Shown: positions 7,757 to 16,802 of the stretch, piece after piece | Position numbering within the stretch: the stretch's first letter is position 1 | Layout: each line of letters begins with the position of its first letter | Origin: Pseudomonadales bacterium | Lineage (GTDB): Bacteria; Pseudomonadota; Gammaproteobacteria; Pseudomonadales; Pseudohongiellaceae | Length of the DNA: 56,976 nucleotides | Assembly: GCA_022822865.1 (NCBI GenBank) | Contig: JAJDYJ010000033.1 | Location: forward strand, 1 to 56,976 | Reading direction: 5' to 3' | The notes under the pieces: model-generated | Told to the model about the DNA's origin: nothing | Seen by the model: the letters and a program-made list of their open reading frames with translations, nothing else | The model's database searches: none | Program-made: the position numbers and the translations under genes

Positions 7757-8587
7757 ATGTTGCGCGGCCTTGCCGAATTCGTAATGGCAGGACGCAGACA
7801 GGCCGTGCTGGCGATCGTCCTGCTCGGCCTGCCGCCGCTGGTGAATCTGCTGACGCCCGCGCTGGTTGCGATGGTGGGAATGCGCAAGGGCATGACGGCG
7901 GGGTCGGCCATGTTGCTCTGGGCGCTGTTGCCGACAGGCTTCTGGCTGCTCCTTGGGGAAGCGTTCCCGCTGCTGTTGCTGTTCGGCGTCTTCGTGCTGG
8001 CGGCCGTTTTGCGGTCCACGGAGTCCTGGCAGAACGTGCTGCTTGCGGGGATCGGCGTCGGCGCGATGTTCGAGTTTTACCTGCGCGTGCAGCCGGTCGT
8101 GCTCGATTTGATGTTCGAGCAACTGGAACTGTACGTCCGGGCAAACAATCTGGAGGGCGTGCAACTCGACGAACTGCGGGAAACGATGACTACCGTCATG
8201 TCCGCGTTCTACATGGCCTTGTCGGTCGCGTTGCTGATGCTGGGGCGGTCGATGCAGGCGAGCTTGTATAACCCGGGCGGGTTCAGGGAGGAATTTCATG
8301 CCCTGCGGATCAGTCAGACCACGACGCTGGCGCTGGTTGGCGCGATTCTGCTGGTCAATTTTGTGGAAAGCCTGCCGCAGGCGTGGATATTTTATCTGGC
8401 CGCGCCTTTTGCGTTTGCCGGGTTGGCCCTGGCTCATGCGCTGGTGGCCTGGAAGAACGCTTCGGTGTTCTGGCTGGTAGCCATGTACATGTTGCTGATC
8501 TTTCCGACCATGATGTATCTGCTCATCCTGGTGGCGATCGTCGACAGCTGGTATGACTTTCGCGGACGCTTGCCGAAAAGCAGTTGA
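7757..8587 (+). CDS. DUF2232-type integral membrane protein
   Basis: A 276-residue hydrophobic protein with about seven to eight predicted membrane segments and a short cytoplasmic end (FRGRLPKSS). A membrane protein of this kind occupies the same place between rpsR and rplI in Pseudomonas and relatives and is assigned to DUF2232; its role is unknown. It starts 6 bases after rpsR and is followed by rplI within about 45 bases, so it is part of the ribosomal protein operon. Confidence 0.75.
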   Translation: MLRGLAEFVMAGRRQAVLAIVLLGLPPLVNLLTPALVAMVGMRKGMTAGSAMLLWALLPTGFWLLLGEAFPLLLLFGVFVLAAVLRSTESWQNVLLAGIGVGAMFEFYLRVQPVVLDLMFEQLELYVRANNLEGVQLDELRETMTTVMSAFYMALSVALLMLGRSMQASLYNPGGFREEFHALRISQTTTLALVGAILLVNFVESLPQAWIFYLAAPFAFAGLALAHALVAWKNASVFWLVAMYMLLIFPTMMYLLILVAIVDSWYDFRGRLPKSS

Positions 8588-8631
8588 GCGGCGCGGAGCG
8601 GGACGGATCGGATCGAACTGAGGAATATGCA

Positions 8632-9291
8632 ATGAACATAATTCTGCTGGAAAAAATCGCCAAGCTCGGCGACATCGGCGAGGCCGTCAAGGTCAAGTCC
8701 GGCTATGCCCGTAACTTCCTGTTCCCCCAGGGCAAGGCCGTCCCCGCGACCAGGGCGAACCTGGAAGAATTCGAAGAGCGCCGCGCCGAACTGCTCGCCG
8801 CCCACAACGAGAAGATCGCCCATGCGCAAAGCCGGGCCGGGAAGCTGGCGGACCTTTCCATCGAGATCGAAGTCAACGCCAGCGACGAAGGCCGCCTGTT
8901 CGGTTCCGTCGCCGCCCGCGACGTTGCCGAGGCGGTCAACGAGAAGGCCGGCAGCGACCTCGCCAGGTCCGAAGTGATTCTGCCCGGCGGCTCGATTCGC
9001 CAATGCGGCGAATATGAAGTCATCGCCGACCTCGGTTTCGAAGTCACCGCCACCTTCGCGCTGAAAGTCTTCAGCCCCAACGCTCCGGAGCCGGCGCCGG
9101 ACGAAGCCGACAAGGCGGAATCCGGCAAGGCAGAAGCTGAATCAGGCGGCGCGGAACCCGAAGCGGCGCCTGCCGAGCCGGCGGCGGCAGCCTCCGAGGC
9201 TGAGGCCGGCGAAGTGGAAACGGGAGAGGCTGGGACGGTTGAGGCAACTGCGAGCAACTCCGATGACGCCGCCGGTGACGAGAAAGCTTGA
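8632..9291 (+). CDS. rplI: ribosomal protein bL9 with acidic C-terminal extension
   Basis: Large-subunit protein L9. The N-terminal domain (MNIILLEKIAKLGDIGEAV, GYARNFLFPQGKA), central helix and C-terminal domain end near residue 150, the normal full length. A further 68 or so residues follow, rich in Ala, Glu, Gly, Ser and Pro and strongly acidic. The start at 8632 follows a CTGAGGA site; an earlier in-frame start adds 16 unlikely residues. L9 is the second protein in this operon to carry such a tail (see rpsF). Confidence 0.95.
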   Translation: MNIILLEKIAKLGDIGEAVKVKSGYARNFLFPQGKAVPATRANLEEFEERRAELLAAHNEKIAHAQSRAGKLADLSIEIEVNASDEGRLFGSVAARDVAEAVNEKAGSDLARSEVILPGGSIRQCGEYEVIADLGFEVTATFALKVFSPNAPEPAPDEADKAESGKAEAESGGAEPEAAPAEPAAAASEAEAGEVETGEAGTVEATASNSDDAAGDEKA

Positions 9292-9345
9292 GGCCGTTCC
9301 GGCGCTGACGCGGTCGCGCCGTCTTTGCCACTAGCGGGGCCGCAC

Positions 9346-9720
9346 TCAAGGCTCTGATTGCTGATCTTCCTCGGGCGGGTGGAAAAAGCGCACCACGGTT
9401 TCCAGCGCTCCGATGCGCGCTTCCACTCCCGCCATGCGCTCGCGCAGTTGCGCGATGTGTTCGCCATTGGTTCTGATCAATTCTCCGTTGCGCTCGATAA
9501 GCTCCGCATTGCGCGTGATGAGTGCGCTATTGGCGTCAATCTTGGTTCCCAGTCTTGCTGTAACCAGTTCGATCGTAGTTTCCGCCGATTTGTCGATGTG
9601 GGCGATGGCGGACTGGTACAACATCCAGCCGCCGCCGGCGATGATCGCCAAAATTCCGAGTTGCGCTGTCATGAAAGAGGCGAAGGTTAGACTCGGCGGT
9701 TCGCTTGTTCGTGCATGCAT
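9346..9720 (-). CDS. membrane-anchored heptad-repeat protein, copy A
   Basis: A 124-residue protein of unknown family: a short cytoplasmic start, one membrane segment (about 18-36, GILAIIAGGGWMLYQSAI), then an asparagine-spaced heptad coiled coil (NSALITRNAELIERNGELI, about 60-90). An amphipathic part (LRERMAGVEARIGALE) and a conserved end VVRFFHPPE follow. It is a paralogue of the protein at 10584-11051, with the same anchor, ending and promoter but fewer heptads. It has a good AGGGAGA ribosome site. Likely a self-associating membrane protein; function unknown. It lies in the insertion that separates rplI from dnaB. Confidence 0.8.
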   Translation of the reverse strand: MHARTSEPPSLTFASFMTAQLGILAIIAGGGWMLYQSAIAHIDKSAETTIELVTARLGTKIDANSALITRNAELIERNGELIRTNGEHIAQLRERMAGVEARIGALETVVRFFHPPEEDQQSEP

Positions 9721-9759
9721 CCTGTATCTCCCTAAAGCGGTGTGCGTTCCGTGCCACTT

Positions 9760-9789
9760 TATTTAGTACACGCTTCACGAAAAAGGCAA
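9760..9789 (-). promoter_or_regulatory. promoter of heptad protein A
   Basis: The minus strand reads TTGCCT (9784-9789), an 18-base spacer, TAAATA (9760-9765). The surrounding 70 bases are nearly the same as those before copy B (11092-11121), including the downstream block TGGCACGGAACGCA, so promoter and leader were duplicated with the gene. Confidence 0.65.
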
Positions 9790-9883
9790 TTTTTCGGCGA
9801 AAATAATTCCGCGTTTACAGGGATTGGCTATTGTGCTGGTGACCAGGGTCCATTTGAATGAAAATAGCCGGTTCGAGAAGAGA

Positions 9884-10477
9884 ATGAGTAGTGCCGGCCC
9901 GCTCACGGAACTGTTGCGCAAGACTCCAATAGGCGCAACGTTGGATTCCACCCGGCGGCATCGATATTCCCTTACTCGCGAGGTGGCGGATGCGCCTCGC
10001 GGCGGTCGGCCGATTCTGTTCTGCGGCTACAATCCCTCGACCGCCGATGAAACCGCCGACGATCCAACGCTTCGGCGCGAGACCGGCTTCACCAGAGCCT
10101 TGAACGGGGAATATCTCATCAAGGTAAACCTCTTGACCTATCGGGCCGCCGATCCGAATGAAATCGATTTTATCGAGGCTGAGCGCACTTTTGAGGAGAA
10201 CGTTGCTCGCGTCGCCGACCTGGCCGCCCTGACGCTTCAGGCAGGCGGAACGATCATTGCCGCTTGGGGTGCCCCCAAAGGACCGAAGAACGTCCAGGCG
10301 CTGGCGGCAGAAGCGGCAAGAATGCTCATCGATGAGAACCAGGTTGGCGTGCGTTGGCGATCGTTCGGGCTCACCAAGGGCGGCCACCCGAAGCATCCAC
10401 TCTACCTTCCCAAGACCGCGTGGAAGGACTTGGCAGACTTGTCAGTGCTGCAAGTAGCTAAACGGGATGAGCGATAG
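9884..10477 (+). CDS. DUF1643 family protein
   Basis: A 197-residue cytoplasmic protein with the hallmark DUF1643 segment FCGYNPSTADETADDPTLRR (46-65), then a conserved middle (INLLTYRAADP-like; here KVNLLTYRAADP) and AAWGAPKG. DUF1643 proteins are small and scattered among bacteria and mobile elements; a nucleotide- or DNA-related role has been supposed but not shown. ATG 9884 follows GAGAAGAG; a TTG at 9824 would add 20 residues that do not look like part of the domain. It is divergent from copy A and convergent with copy B of the heptad proteins. Confidence 0.85.
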   Translation: MSSAGPLTELLRKTPIGATLDSTRRHRYSLTREVADAPRGGRPILFCGYNPSTADETADDPTLRRETGFTRALNGEYLIKVNLLTYRAADPNEIDFIEAERTFEENVARVADLAALTLQAGGTIIAAWGAPKGPKNVQALAAEAARMLIDENQVGVRWRSFGLTKGGHPKHPLYLPKTAWKDLADLSVLQVAKRDER

Positions 10478-10583
10478 CAAGATCTCCAGGAAATTGTGCC
10501 AGGTCGGTCAATTTCCAGGGCGAGCGACCGTGGCGTACGGGAGAATGCTTCCGTAACCGGAGTCCAGGGCTTCCTGACGATGT

Positions 10584-11051
10584 TCAGGGTTCCTGTTGTG
10601 ACGCACCTTCGGGCGGGTGAAAGAAGCGGACGATTTCTTCCAGTGCGCCGACGCGGATTTCCACCGCGGCCATGCGCTCCCGCAATTGAGCGAGTAATTC
10701 GCCATTGCGTTCAATGAGTATTGTGTTGCGGCCGATCAGCTCCGAGTTATGCGCGATTCGCTCGCCGTTTCGAATGATGAGACTGGAATTTTCCGCCACA
10801 CGCTCGTCCAGTGCGTCGATGCGCGCACCGTTTTGCTGAATCAGGACGCCGTTTGCGTCGATCTTGGTTTCCAGCGTTTCGAACCTGGCTTCGAATCGTT
10901 CGGTCATGATGTCCAGCGACCTGTCGACGTGGGCGATGGCGGACTGGTGCAGCAGCCAGCCCCCGCCGGCGATCAGCGCCATAAAACCGGTCTGCGTGAC
11001 CGTGTGCGCGGAGAAGAATCGGTTCGGCGTTTCGGCCGTTTTCGTTTGCAT
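10584..11051 (-). CDS. membrane-anchored heptad-repeat protein, copy B
   Basis: A 155-residue paralogue of the protein at 9346-9720. The membrane segment (about 22-40, GFMALIAGGGWLLHQSAI) and the ending IVRFFHPPE are nearly the same, but the coiled coil is longer by about four heptads (motifs of the form NxxLIxRN repeated through about 65-120). It has a strong AAGGAGA site before ATG 11051. The asparagine at one heptad core position suggests a registered parallel oligomer. Function unknown. Confidence 0.8.
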   Translation of the reverse strand: MQTKTAETPNRFFSAHTVTQTGFMALIAGGGWLLHQSAIAHVDRSLDIMTERFEARFETLETKIDANGVLIQQNGARIDALDERVAENSSLIIRNGERIAHNSELIGRNTILIERNGELLAQLRERMAAVEIRVGALEEIVRFFHPPEGASQQEP

Positions 11052-11091
11052 GGTATGTCTCCTTAGACGAGAGTTGCGTTCCGTGCCATTT

Positions 11092-11121
11092 CATTTAGTC
11101 CACAACCCGCGAAAAAGGCAA
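11092..11121 (-). promoter_or_regulatory. promoter of heptad protein B
   Basis: The minus strand reads TTGCCT (11116-11121), an 18-base spacer, TAAATG (11092-11097), the duplicated counterpart of the copy A promoter. Confidence 0.65.
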
Positions 11122-11161
11122 ATTTTCAGCGAAATTCGTTCCCGCGACCGTGTGCATGCAC

Positions 11162-11209
11162 GGCCGGGCATCTTGCCGGCCATTGTAGTACACTGCCTGT
11201 ACGGCAGTG
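11162..11209 (+). terminator. two tandem hairpins upstream of dnaB
   Basis: GGCCGG/CCGGCC (11162-11181, loop 8) is followed by CACTGCC/GGCAGTG (11191-11209, loop TGTAC). The second is followed by CTTTT and could act as a weak intrinsic terminator or attenuator on the plus strand before dnaB. No other feature is seen in 11122-11306. Confidence 0.4.
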
Positions 11210-11306
11210 CTTTTCCCCGTGCTGCAACTTGTTGATATGAAAGAGTAATTTCCGTGGCCAAGCGGGCTTTGCCAACTTGGACGCAACACCGCCGGACGTT
11301 CGTATC

Positions 11307-12731
11307 ATGGCCACAGCAGCGCAACCTTTCACGGATCACGACGAAGACTCCGAATTTCGGCAACTGAGCGTTCCTCCCCATTCCCGCGATGCCGAGCAGG
11401 CGGTGCTGGGTGGGCTGATGCTTGTTGGCGAGAGCTGGTTTGAAGTGTCGGATCTGCTGCTCGCCGAAGACTTCTATTTCCCCGAGCATCGGCAAATCTA
11501 TGAGGCGATGCTGGAGCAGGACCGGGACGGCAAACCCATCGACACGCTGACTCTGGCCGAAGTGCTGATTTCCCGCGGCAAACTGGATGCCGCCGGGGGC
11601 GCGGACTATCTCGGCGATCTTGCCGAAAACGCTCGCGGTACGGCAAATCTTCGGCACTACGCCGAAATCGTTCGCGACCGGTCTTTGCTGCGAAAGTTGA
11701 TCAGCGCGGGCAACAAGATCGTCGACAACTGTTTCAACACCGAAGGCGCTCCGGTCGCGGAAATTCTCGATCGGGCCGAACAGCGGATATTCGGCATCGC
11801 CAATGAGCGCCCCAAGGACAAGGGGCCGGAAGCGATCAATCCATTGCTCGGCGAAGCCATGGATCGAATCGAAGAGTTAAAAACCTCAGGATCCGATCTC
11901 ACCGGCATGGCCAGCGGATTTATCGATCTCGACCGCATTACCTCCGGCTGGCAGAAATCCGATCTGATCGTGGTGGCGGGCCGGCCGTCCATGGGCAAGA
12001 CGGCCTTCGCGATGAACGCCGTAGAACATGCAATTCTGCATCAGGACTTGCCCGTGCTCGTCTTCAGCCTGGAAATGCCGGCGCAGAGTCTGGTTTTTCG
12101 CATGCTGTCCTCGGTCGGACGCATCGATCACTCGAAAATCCGGGTTGGCAAACTTACCGACAACGAACTTTCAAAACTGGACGGAACCATGCGCCGCCTG
12201 AAGGACAAACCCCTGTACATCGACGACGCTTCGGGGCTTTCGCCGACCGACATGCGCGCCCGCGCGCGCCGCATCAGCCAGCGGCACGACGGCAAACTCG
12301 GGCTGATCGTGGTGGACTATCTGCAACTCATGCACCTGAATCGAACGACGGAAAACCGGGTCGGCGAAATCTCGGAGATTTCCAGGTCCATGAAACTGAT
12401 GGCGCGGGAATTCGAATGTCCGGTGATGGCGCTGTCGCAATTGAACCGCGGCCTGGAACAGCGGCCGAACAAGCGGCCGATCATGTCGGATCTGCGCGAA
12501 TCCGGCGCCATCGAACAGGACGCGGATCTGATCGTTTTTCTTTATCGCGAAGAGGTCTACAAGAAGGAAGACACCAAGGATGAGGACAAGGGCGTCGCGG
12601 AGGTAATTGTAGGCAAGCACCGAAACGGCGAGATCGGGACCGTGAAACTGAGTTTTCTGCATAATCTCACGAAGTTCGAAAACCTCGCGAGGCAGGACGA
12701 TTTTTCTCGCTATACAGGCCCGGAATCCTGA
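11307..12731 (+). CDS. dnaB: replicative DNA helicase DnaB
   Basis: Hexameric 5'-3' replicative helicase, 474 residues, close to the E. coli length. An N-terminal helical domain (PPHSRDAEQAVLGGLML) is followed by a linker and a RecA-type motor with Walker A GRPSMGKTA, then VDYLQLM (Walker B) and the DNA-loop/arginine-finger region SQLNRGLEQRPNKRPIMSDLRESG. No intein is present. The start is uncertain: ATG 11307 (MATAAQPF) is preferred, but TTG 11277 is open and neither has a strong ribosome site. Its loader may be the DnaT/lambda-P-like pair at 38451-40264. Confidence 0.95.
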   Translation: MATAAQPFTDHDEDSEFRQLSVPPHSRDAEQAVLGGLMLVGESWFEVSDLLLAEDFYFPEHRQIYEAMLEQDRDGKPIDTLTLAEVLISRGKLDAAGGADYLGDLAENARGTANLRHYAEIVRDRSLLRKLISAGNKIVDNCFNTEGAPVAEILDRAEQRIFGIANERPKDKGPEAINPLLGEAMDRIEELKTSGSDLTGMASGFIDLDRITSGWQKSDLIVVAGRPSMGKTAFAMNAVEHAILHQDLPVLVFSLEMPAQSLVFRMLSSVGRIDHSKIRVGKLTDNELSKLDGTMRRLKDKPLYIDDASGLSPTDMRARARRISQRHDGKLGLIVVDYLQLMHLNRTTENRVGEISEISRSMKLMAREFECPVMALSQLNRGLEQRPNKRPIMSDLRESGAIEQDADLIVFLYREEVYKKEDTKDEDKGVAEVIVGKHRNGEIGTVKLSFLHNLTKFENLARQDDFSRYTGPES

Positions 12732-12741
12732 TCCCGCAAGC

Positions 12742-13878
12742 ATGAATTCCCCCCAAAGAGCCTGGGCCACCATCGACCTCGCAGCCCTGCGGCACAATCT
12801 CGGCCGCGTGCGTGAACTGTGCCCGGATGCCGGCATCGTCGCCGTGGTCAAGGCCGACGCTTACGGCCATGGCATGGCCGAATGCGCGGCCGCCTTGCGC
12901 GAGGCCGAAGCCGGCATTTGCGGCTTCGCCGTGGCGACCATGGACGAAGCGCGCAAACTGCGGAGCCTGCAGCCGGACTTGCCGATCCTGTGCCTGAACG
13001 GATTCCGCGAAAGCGGCGAATTGCAAGACTGTGCGAAACTAGATTTCCAGCCCGTCCTGCATGAAGCAAACCAGTTGCGCCTGTTGCGCGAATTCCGCTT
13101 GGAAGGGGCGGGGCGCCTGACGATCTGGCTGAAACACAACTCCGGTATGAACCGGCTTGGCCTGTCCACGGAAGCCTGCCTGGCCGCGGGCGCGGAATTG
13201 GGCAAGCGCGAAGACCTGGAAATCCGGCTGATGTCGCATCTGGCCTGGGCCGACGATCTCGACGATCCGGGTTCGGCAGCCTTTACGCAGGAACAACTCC
13301 TCGCATTCGAACATCTGCATCGCGATCTCGCCGCCAAACCCGGCGCTCCGCCGCCGGGCAGCATGTCGGCTTCCTCGGGCATCCTGTGCCTGCCCGACGC
13401 CCATTACGATTTCGTGCGCCCGGGCATCATGCTATACGGCAGTTCGCCCCTGGCCGGCAGCAGCACCGCCGAACTCGGACTGCGGCCGGTCATGACGCTA
13501 CACGCGCGGCTGCTCGCCGTGCGCGAAGTCAAGGCCGGAGAAGCCGTCGGCTATGGCGCGACCTGGCGTTTCCCGCGCGATACGCGCATGGGCGTGGTTT
13601 CCATCGGCTATGCGGACGGATATCCGCGTTCGGCGATCAACGGCACGCCGGTGCTCGTGAAGAGCGGCAGCGGTTGGGAGCCTTGCAAGCTCGCGGGCCG
13701 CGTATCCATGGACATGATCACGGTGGACCTTGGCGAACTCGATGGCGTGGGACCAGGCAGCGAAGTCATTCTCTGGGGCGAGGGACTTGACGCCGACGAA
13801 GTCGCCGCGCGCGCGGGTACGATCGCCTACGAACTTTTCACCCGCGTCACCGCGCGGGTCCCGAAAATTTACTGCTGA
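12742..13878 (+). CDS. alr: alanine racemase
   Basis: PLP-dependent enzyme making D-alanine for peptidoglycan, 378 residues. The PLP lysine is K37 in VVKADAYGHG. The second catalytic tyrosine region (VGYGATWRF) and the substrate-site segment VSMDMITVDL are in the C-terminal beta domain. It starts 10 bases after dnaB and is followed within 11 bases by radA, the usual gammaproteobacterial order. Confidence 0.96.
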   Translation: MNSPQRAWATIDLAALRHNLGRVRELCPDAGIVAVVKADAYGHGMAECAAALREAEAGICGFAVATMDEARKLRSLQPDLPILCLNGFRESGELQDCAKLDFQPVLHEANQLRLLREFRLEGAGRLTIWLKHNSGMNRLGLSTEACLAAGAELGKREDLEIRLMSHLAWADDLDDPGSAAFTQEQLLAFEHLHRDLAAKPGAPPPGSMSASSGILCLPDAHYDFVRPGIMLYGSSPLAGSSTAELGLRPVMTLHARLLAVREVKAGEAVGYGATWRFPRDTRMGVVSIGYADGYPRSAINGTPVLVKSGSGWEPCKLAGRVSMDMITVDLGELDGVGPGSEVILWGEGLDADEVAARAGTIAYELFTRVTARVPKIYC

Positions 13879-13889
13879 AGGCGCCGCCC

Positions 13890-15290
13890 GTGGCCAAAGC
13901 GAAAATCGCCTTCGTATGCAGTGACTGCGGCGCCGACTACGCCAAGTGGCAGGGGCAATGCAGCGCCTGCAACGCATGGAATACCCTTGTGCAGTTCAAA
14001 CCCGGCCCGGCCGAGGGCGGCCGTGCGGCGCGCGGACAAGGCTATGCCGGCGCGCAAAGCGAAGTGACGCAACTGGCCGATATCGATCTCGCAGAACTGC
14101 CGCGCTTCGCCAGCGGCATCGCGGAACTCGACCGGGTGCTCGGCGGCGGCCTGGTGCCGGGTTCGGTGGTGCTGGTGGGCGGCAATCCCGGCGCCGGCAA
14201 GAGCACCTTGCTGTTGCAGGTCATGTGCCTGCTGGCCGGGCAGGGCAAGCACGCGCTCTACGTTACAGGCGAGGAGTCGCCGCAGCAGGTGGGCATGCGC
14301 GCGCATCGGCTGCAACTGCCCCAGGACAATCTCAAGTTGCTGGCGGAAACCGGTGTCGAGCAGATTCTGAAGGCCGCCGGTCAGCACGCGCCCGAATTGC
14401 TGGTCGTCGATTCGATCCAGGTAATGCATAGCGCCGAATTTCCTTCCGCGCCGGGCAGCGTCACGCAGGTGCGCGAATGCGCGGCGTACCTCATCCAGTA
14501 CGCCAAGCAGAACAATACGGTGCTGTTCCTGGTCGGCCACGTCACCAAGGAAGGCAATCTCGCCGGACCCAAGGTGCTCGAGCACATGATCGATTGTTTC
14601 GTAATGCTCGAAGGCGGCAACGAGTCGCGCTACCGCATCCTGCGCGCGCACAAGAACCGCTTCGGCGCCGTCAACGAACTCGGCGTCTTCGCCATGACCG
14701 AAACCGGCCTGAAGGAGGTGCGCAATCCTTCCGCGATCTTTCTCGCCCGGGCCGAAGAGGAAGCGCCGGGTTCGCTCGTGGTCGCCTTGTGGGAAGGCAC
14801 GAGGCCGCTGCTGGTCGAAATCCAGGCCCTGGTCGACGCCAGCCAACTCGGCAATCCGCGCCGCGTGGCGGTGGGACTGGAACACAACCGCCTCGCGATG
14901 CTGCTCGCCGTGCTGCATCGACATGGCGGCCTGTTCATGGCCGATCAGGATGTTTTCGTGAACGTGGTCGGCGGCGTCAAGGTATCCGAGACCAGCGCCG
15001 ACCTGGCGCTGCTGCTTGCAATCGTATCCAGCTTCCGCGACCGTCCTCTGCCCAGGGACCTGGTCGTATTCGGCGAAGTAGGGCTGGCCGGCGAAATCCG
15101 CCCGGTTCCCGGCGGCCAGGAACGCCTGCGCGAGGCCGCCAAACACGGCTTCCGCCACGCCATCGCCCCCGCCGCCAACAAGCCGCGCAATCCCATCGCG
15201 GGTCTACAGGTTTACCCCGTAACCAACGTATCGCAAGCCCTCGAAGCCGCGGAAAATCTCACGCGGGAGCGTTCTCGAAATCCTGCTTGA
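13890..15290 (+). CDS. radA: DNA repair protein RadA
   Basis: RecA-like branch-migration helicase, 466 residues. It has an N-terminal four-cysteine zinc finger (C10, C13, C24, C27), Walker A GGNPGAGKS (97-105), the RadA-specific HKNRFG motif (about 252) and a C-terminal Lon-protease-like domain. It uses a GTG start. Its 3' end overlaps the convergent MFS gene by 32 bases. Confidence 0.96.
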   Translation: MAKAKIAFVCSDCGADYAKWQGQCSACNAWNTLVQFKPGPAEGGRAARGQGYAGAQSEVTQLADIDLAELPRFASGIAELDRVLGGGLVPGSVVLVGGNPGAGKSTLLLQVMCLLAGQGKHALYVTGEESPQQVGMRAHRLQLPQDNLKLLAETGVEQILKAAGQHAPELLVVDSIQVMHSAEFPSAPGSVTQVRECAAYLIQYAKQNNTVLFLVGHVTKEGNLAGPKVLEHMIDCFVMLEGGNESRYRILRAHKNRFGAVNELGVFAMTETGLKEVRNPSAIFLARAEEEAPGSLVVALWEGTRPLLVEIQALVDASQLGNPRRVAVGLEHNRLAMLLAVLHRHGGLFMADQDVFVNVVGGVKVSETSADLALLLAIVSSFRDRPLPRDLVVFGEVGLAGEIRPVPGGQERLREAAKHGFRHAIAPAANKPRNPIAGLQVYPVTNVSQALEAAENLTRERSRNPA

Positions 15291-16599
15291 TGGTGCGGGC
15301 GCTCCAGTAGTAGTGGGCGGCGCACCAGACGTTGACCATGACGGTGATCGCCATGGCGTAGCGCAGGGCGTCGTTGCCGAACGAGGGCGTCAGCGCGTCG
15401 CTGACGAAGCCGGTGATCATCGGGCCGAGGCCGAGGCCGATCAGGTTGAGCACGAACAGCAGCACCGCGGTGCCCATGGCGCGCATGCGCAGGCCGACGA
15501 GGAATTGTGTCGAAGCCAGGCAGGGCGCGAGGTACCAGCCGCCGCAGAACACCGGCAGCAGGTACGAATAGGCGGCAATGTAGCCGTTCGGCATGAGGAG
15601 CAATGTGTTCAGCGCGAAGGGAATCGCGATGACGGTGGAGATGAAGGGAATCCAGACGTACCAGGTCCTGTCGCCGGTCCGCTTCGCCGTACGGTCGGAA
15701 ATCCAGCCGCCGAAATACGTGCCCGCGAGGCCGCCGATGCCCGCGACCAGGCCGTAGTACCAGCCGATGTCGATGATGGGCATACCATGCACGCGGCCGA
15801 GAAACAGCGGCATGAAATTGCCCATGCCGTAGGTTACGAAGGCGTGCAGGGCGCAGGCGAAGGACAGGTGGCGGAAGGACTTGCGCTGCCAGAGAAAGCC
15901 CAGCACCTGGAGGAATCCAGGGGGCGCCGCGTCACGGCGCGCCTCGGCCATGCCCCGCAGCGGTTCCTTGATGATCAGGCGCACGAGTACGGCGAGCAGC
16001 AGGCCGGGCAGGCCCACGATCACGAAGGCGGTGCGCCAGTCGAACATCTGCACGAGATAGGCGCCGCCGACGGTGCTGACGAGAATGCCGCCGTAGACGC
16101 CGAGCGAATAGATCGACAGCGCGGTGGCGCGCTGCTCGACGGGGAAAATGTCGGAAACGATCGAATGTGCCGGCGGCGAACCACCTGCTTCGCCGACCCC
16201 GACGCCGAATCGCGCCATGAACAACTGGAGGAAATTCTGCGCCGCGCCGCATAGCACCGTCATCGTGCTCCAGACGGTGACCGCGAGAGCGATGATGTTG
16301 CGCCGGTTGCCGAGATCGGCCCAGCGCGCGATGGGAATTCCCAGCGTGGTGTAGATGAAGGCGAAGGCGAGACCCGACAACATGCCGAACTGGCCGTCGC
16401 TGAGTTGCAGGTCTTCGATGATATAGGCCGCCAGCACGTTGATTACCTGGCGGTCGATGAAGTTGAAAACGTAGACTACGGTCAGCAGCCCCAATACCAG
16501 GTAGCGGTACGAGGGCTTGCGGTAGGCTTCGGCAATTGCCTGTTGCGCGTCGGTCAAAGTTGACCCGACATCGACCCTGTCCGTGATTCCGTTACTCAT
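15259..16599 (-). CDS. MFS transporter, spinster-like
   Basis: A 446-residue major facilitator with about 12 membrane segments. The first helix carries the NFIDRQVINVLA motif and loop 2-3 ARWADLGNRRNII, both typical of the bacterial spinster-like group; VGEAGGSPPAHSIVSDIFP marks helix 5. Substrates of such proteins are lipids or organic anions; here it is unknown. ATG 16599 was chosen because the 46 residues upstream are charged and unlike the family. The gene is divergent from the iron operon, and the Fur box at 16756 lies between them. Confidence 0.85.
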   Translation of the reverse strand: MSNGITDRVDVGSTLTDAQQAIAEAYRKPSYRYLVLGLLTVVYVFNFIDRQVINVLAAYIIEDLQLSDGQFGMLSGLAFAFIYTTLGIPIARWADLGNRRNIIALAVTVWSTMTVLCGAAQNFLQLFMARFGVGVGEAGGSPPAHSIVSDIFPVEQRATALSIYSLGVYGGILVSTVGGAYLVQMFDWRTAFVIVGLPGLLLAVLVRLIIKEPLRGMAEARRDAAPPGFLQVLGFLWQRKSFRHLSFACALHAFVTYGMGNFMPLFLGRVHGMPIIDIGWYYGLVAGIGGLAGTYFGGWISDRTAKRTGDRTWYVWIPFISTVIAIPFALNTLLLMPNGYIAAYSYLLPVFCGGWYLAPCLASTQFLVGLRMRAMGTAVLLFVLNLIGLGLGPMITGFVSDALTPSFGNDALRYAMAITVMVNVWCAAHYYWSARTIKQDFENAPA

Positions 16600-16755
16600 G
16601 TTGCCGGGCCTTGATGTTCTCTTTCGCGGGCCGCCTGCTGCGGTCTCGGCGGATGAAAGCATGTATTCCCGGGCAAGTCCACGAATCGATTTCGCTCCGG
16701 GGCGGAATTTCCGGGAATCGGTTAAAAGTGGCCGCATGGCGGTTTACGCGGTTAT

Positions 16756-16770
16756 TGATAATCGTTATCA
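16756..16770. promoter_or_regulatory. Fur box
   Basis: TGATAATCGTTATCA is an inverted repeat with arms TGATAA/TTATCA around TCG, close to the Fur consensus core. It overlaps a possible -10 (TATCAT, 16766-16771, with TTTACG 17 bases upstream) and lies 33 bases before the ATG of the exported helical protein. Iron repression of the downstream operon is therefore expected. Confidence 0.85.
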
Positions 16771-16802
16771 TTTGCGATTCGTTATACATACAGGACATTT
16801 CG

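Noticed and set aside
7040-8632. 530-residue minus-strand frame over rpsF to DUF2232
   Set aside because: Antisense to ribosomal protein genes; serine/alanine runs mirror the Glu/Ala tail of S6.
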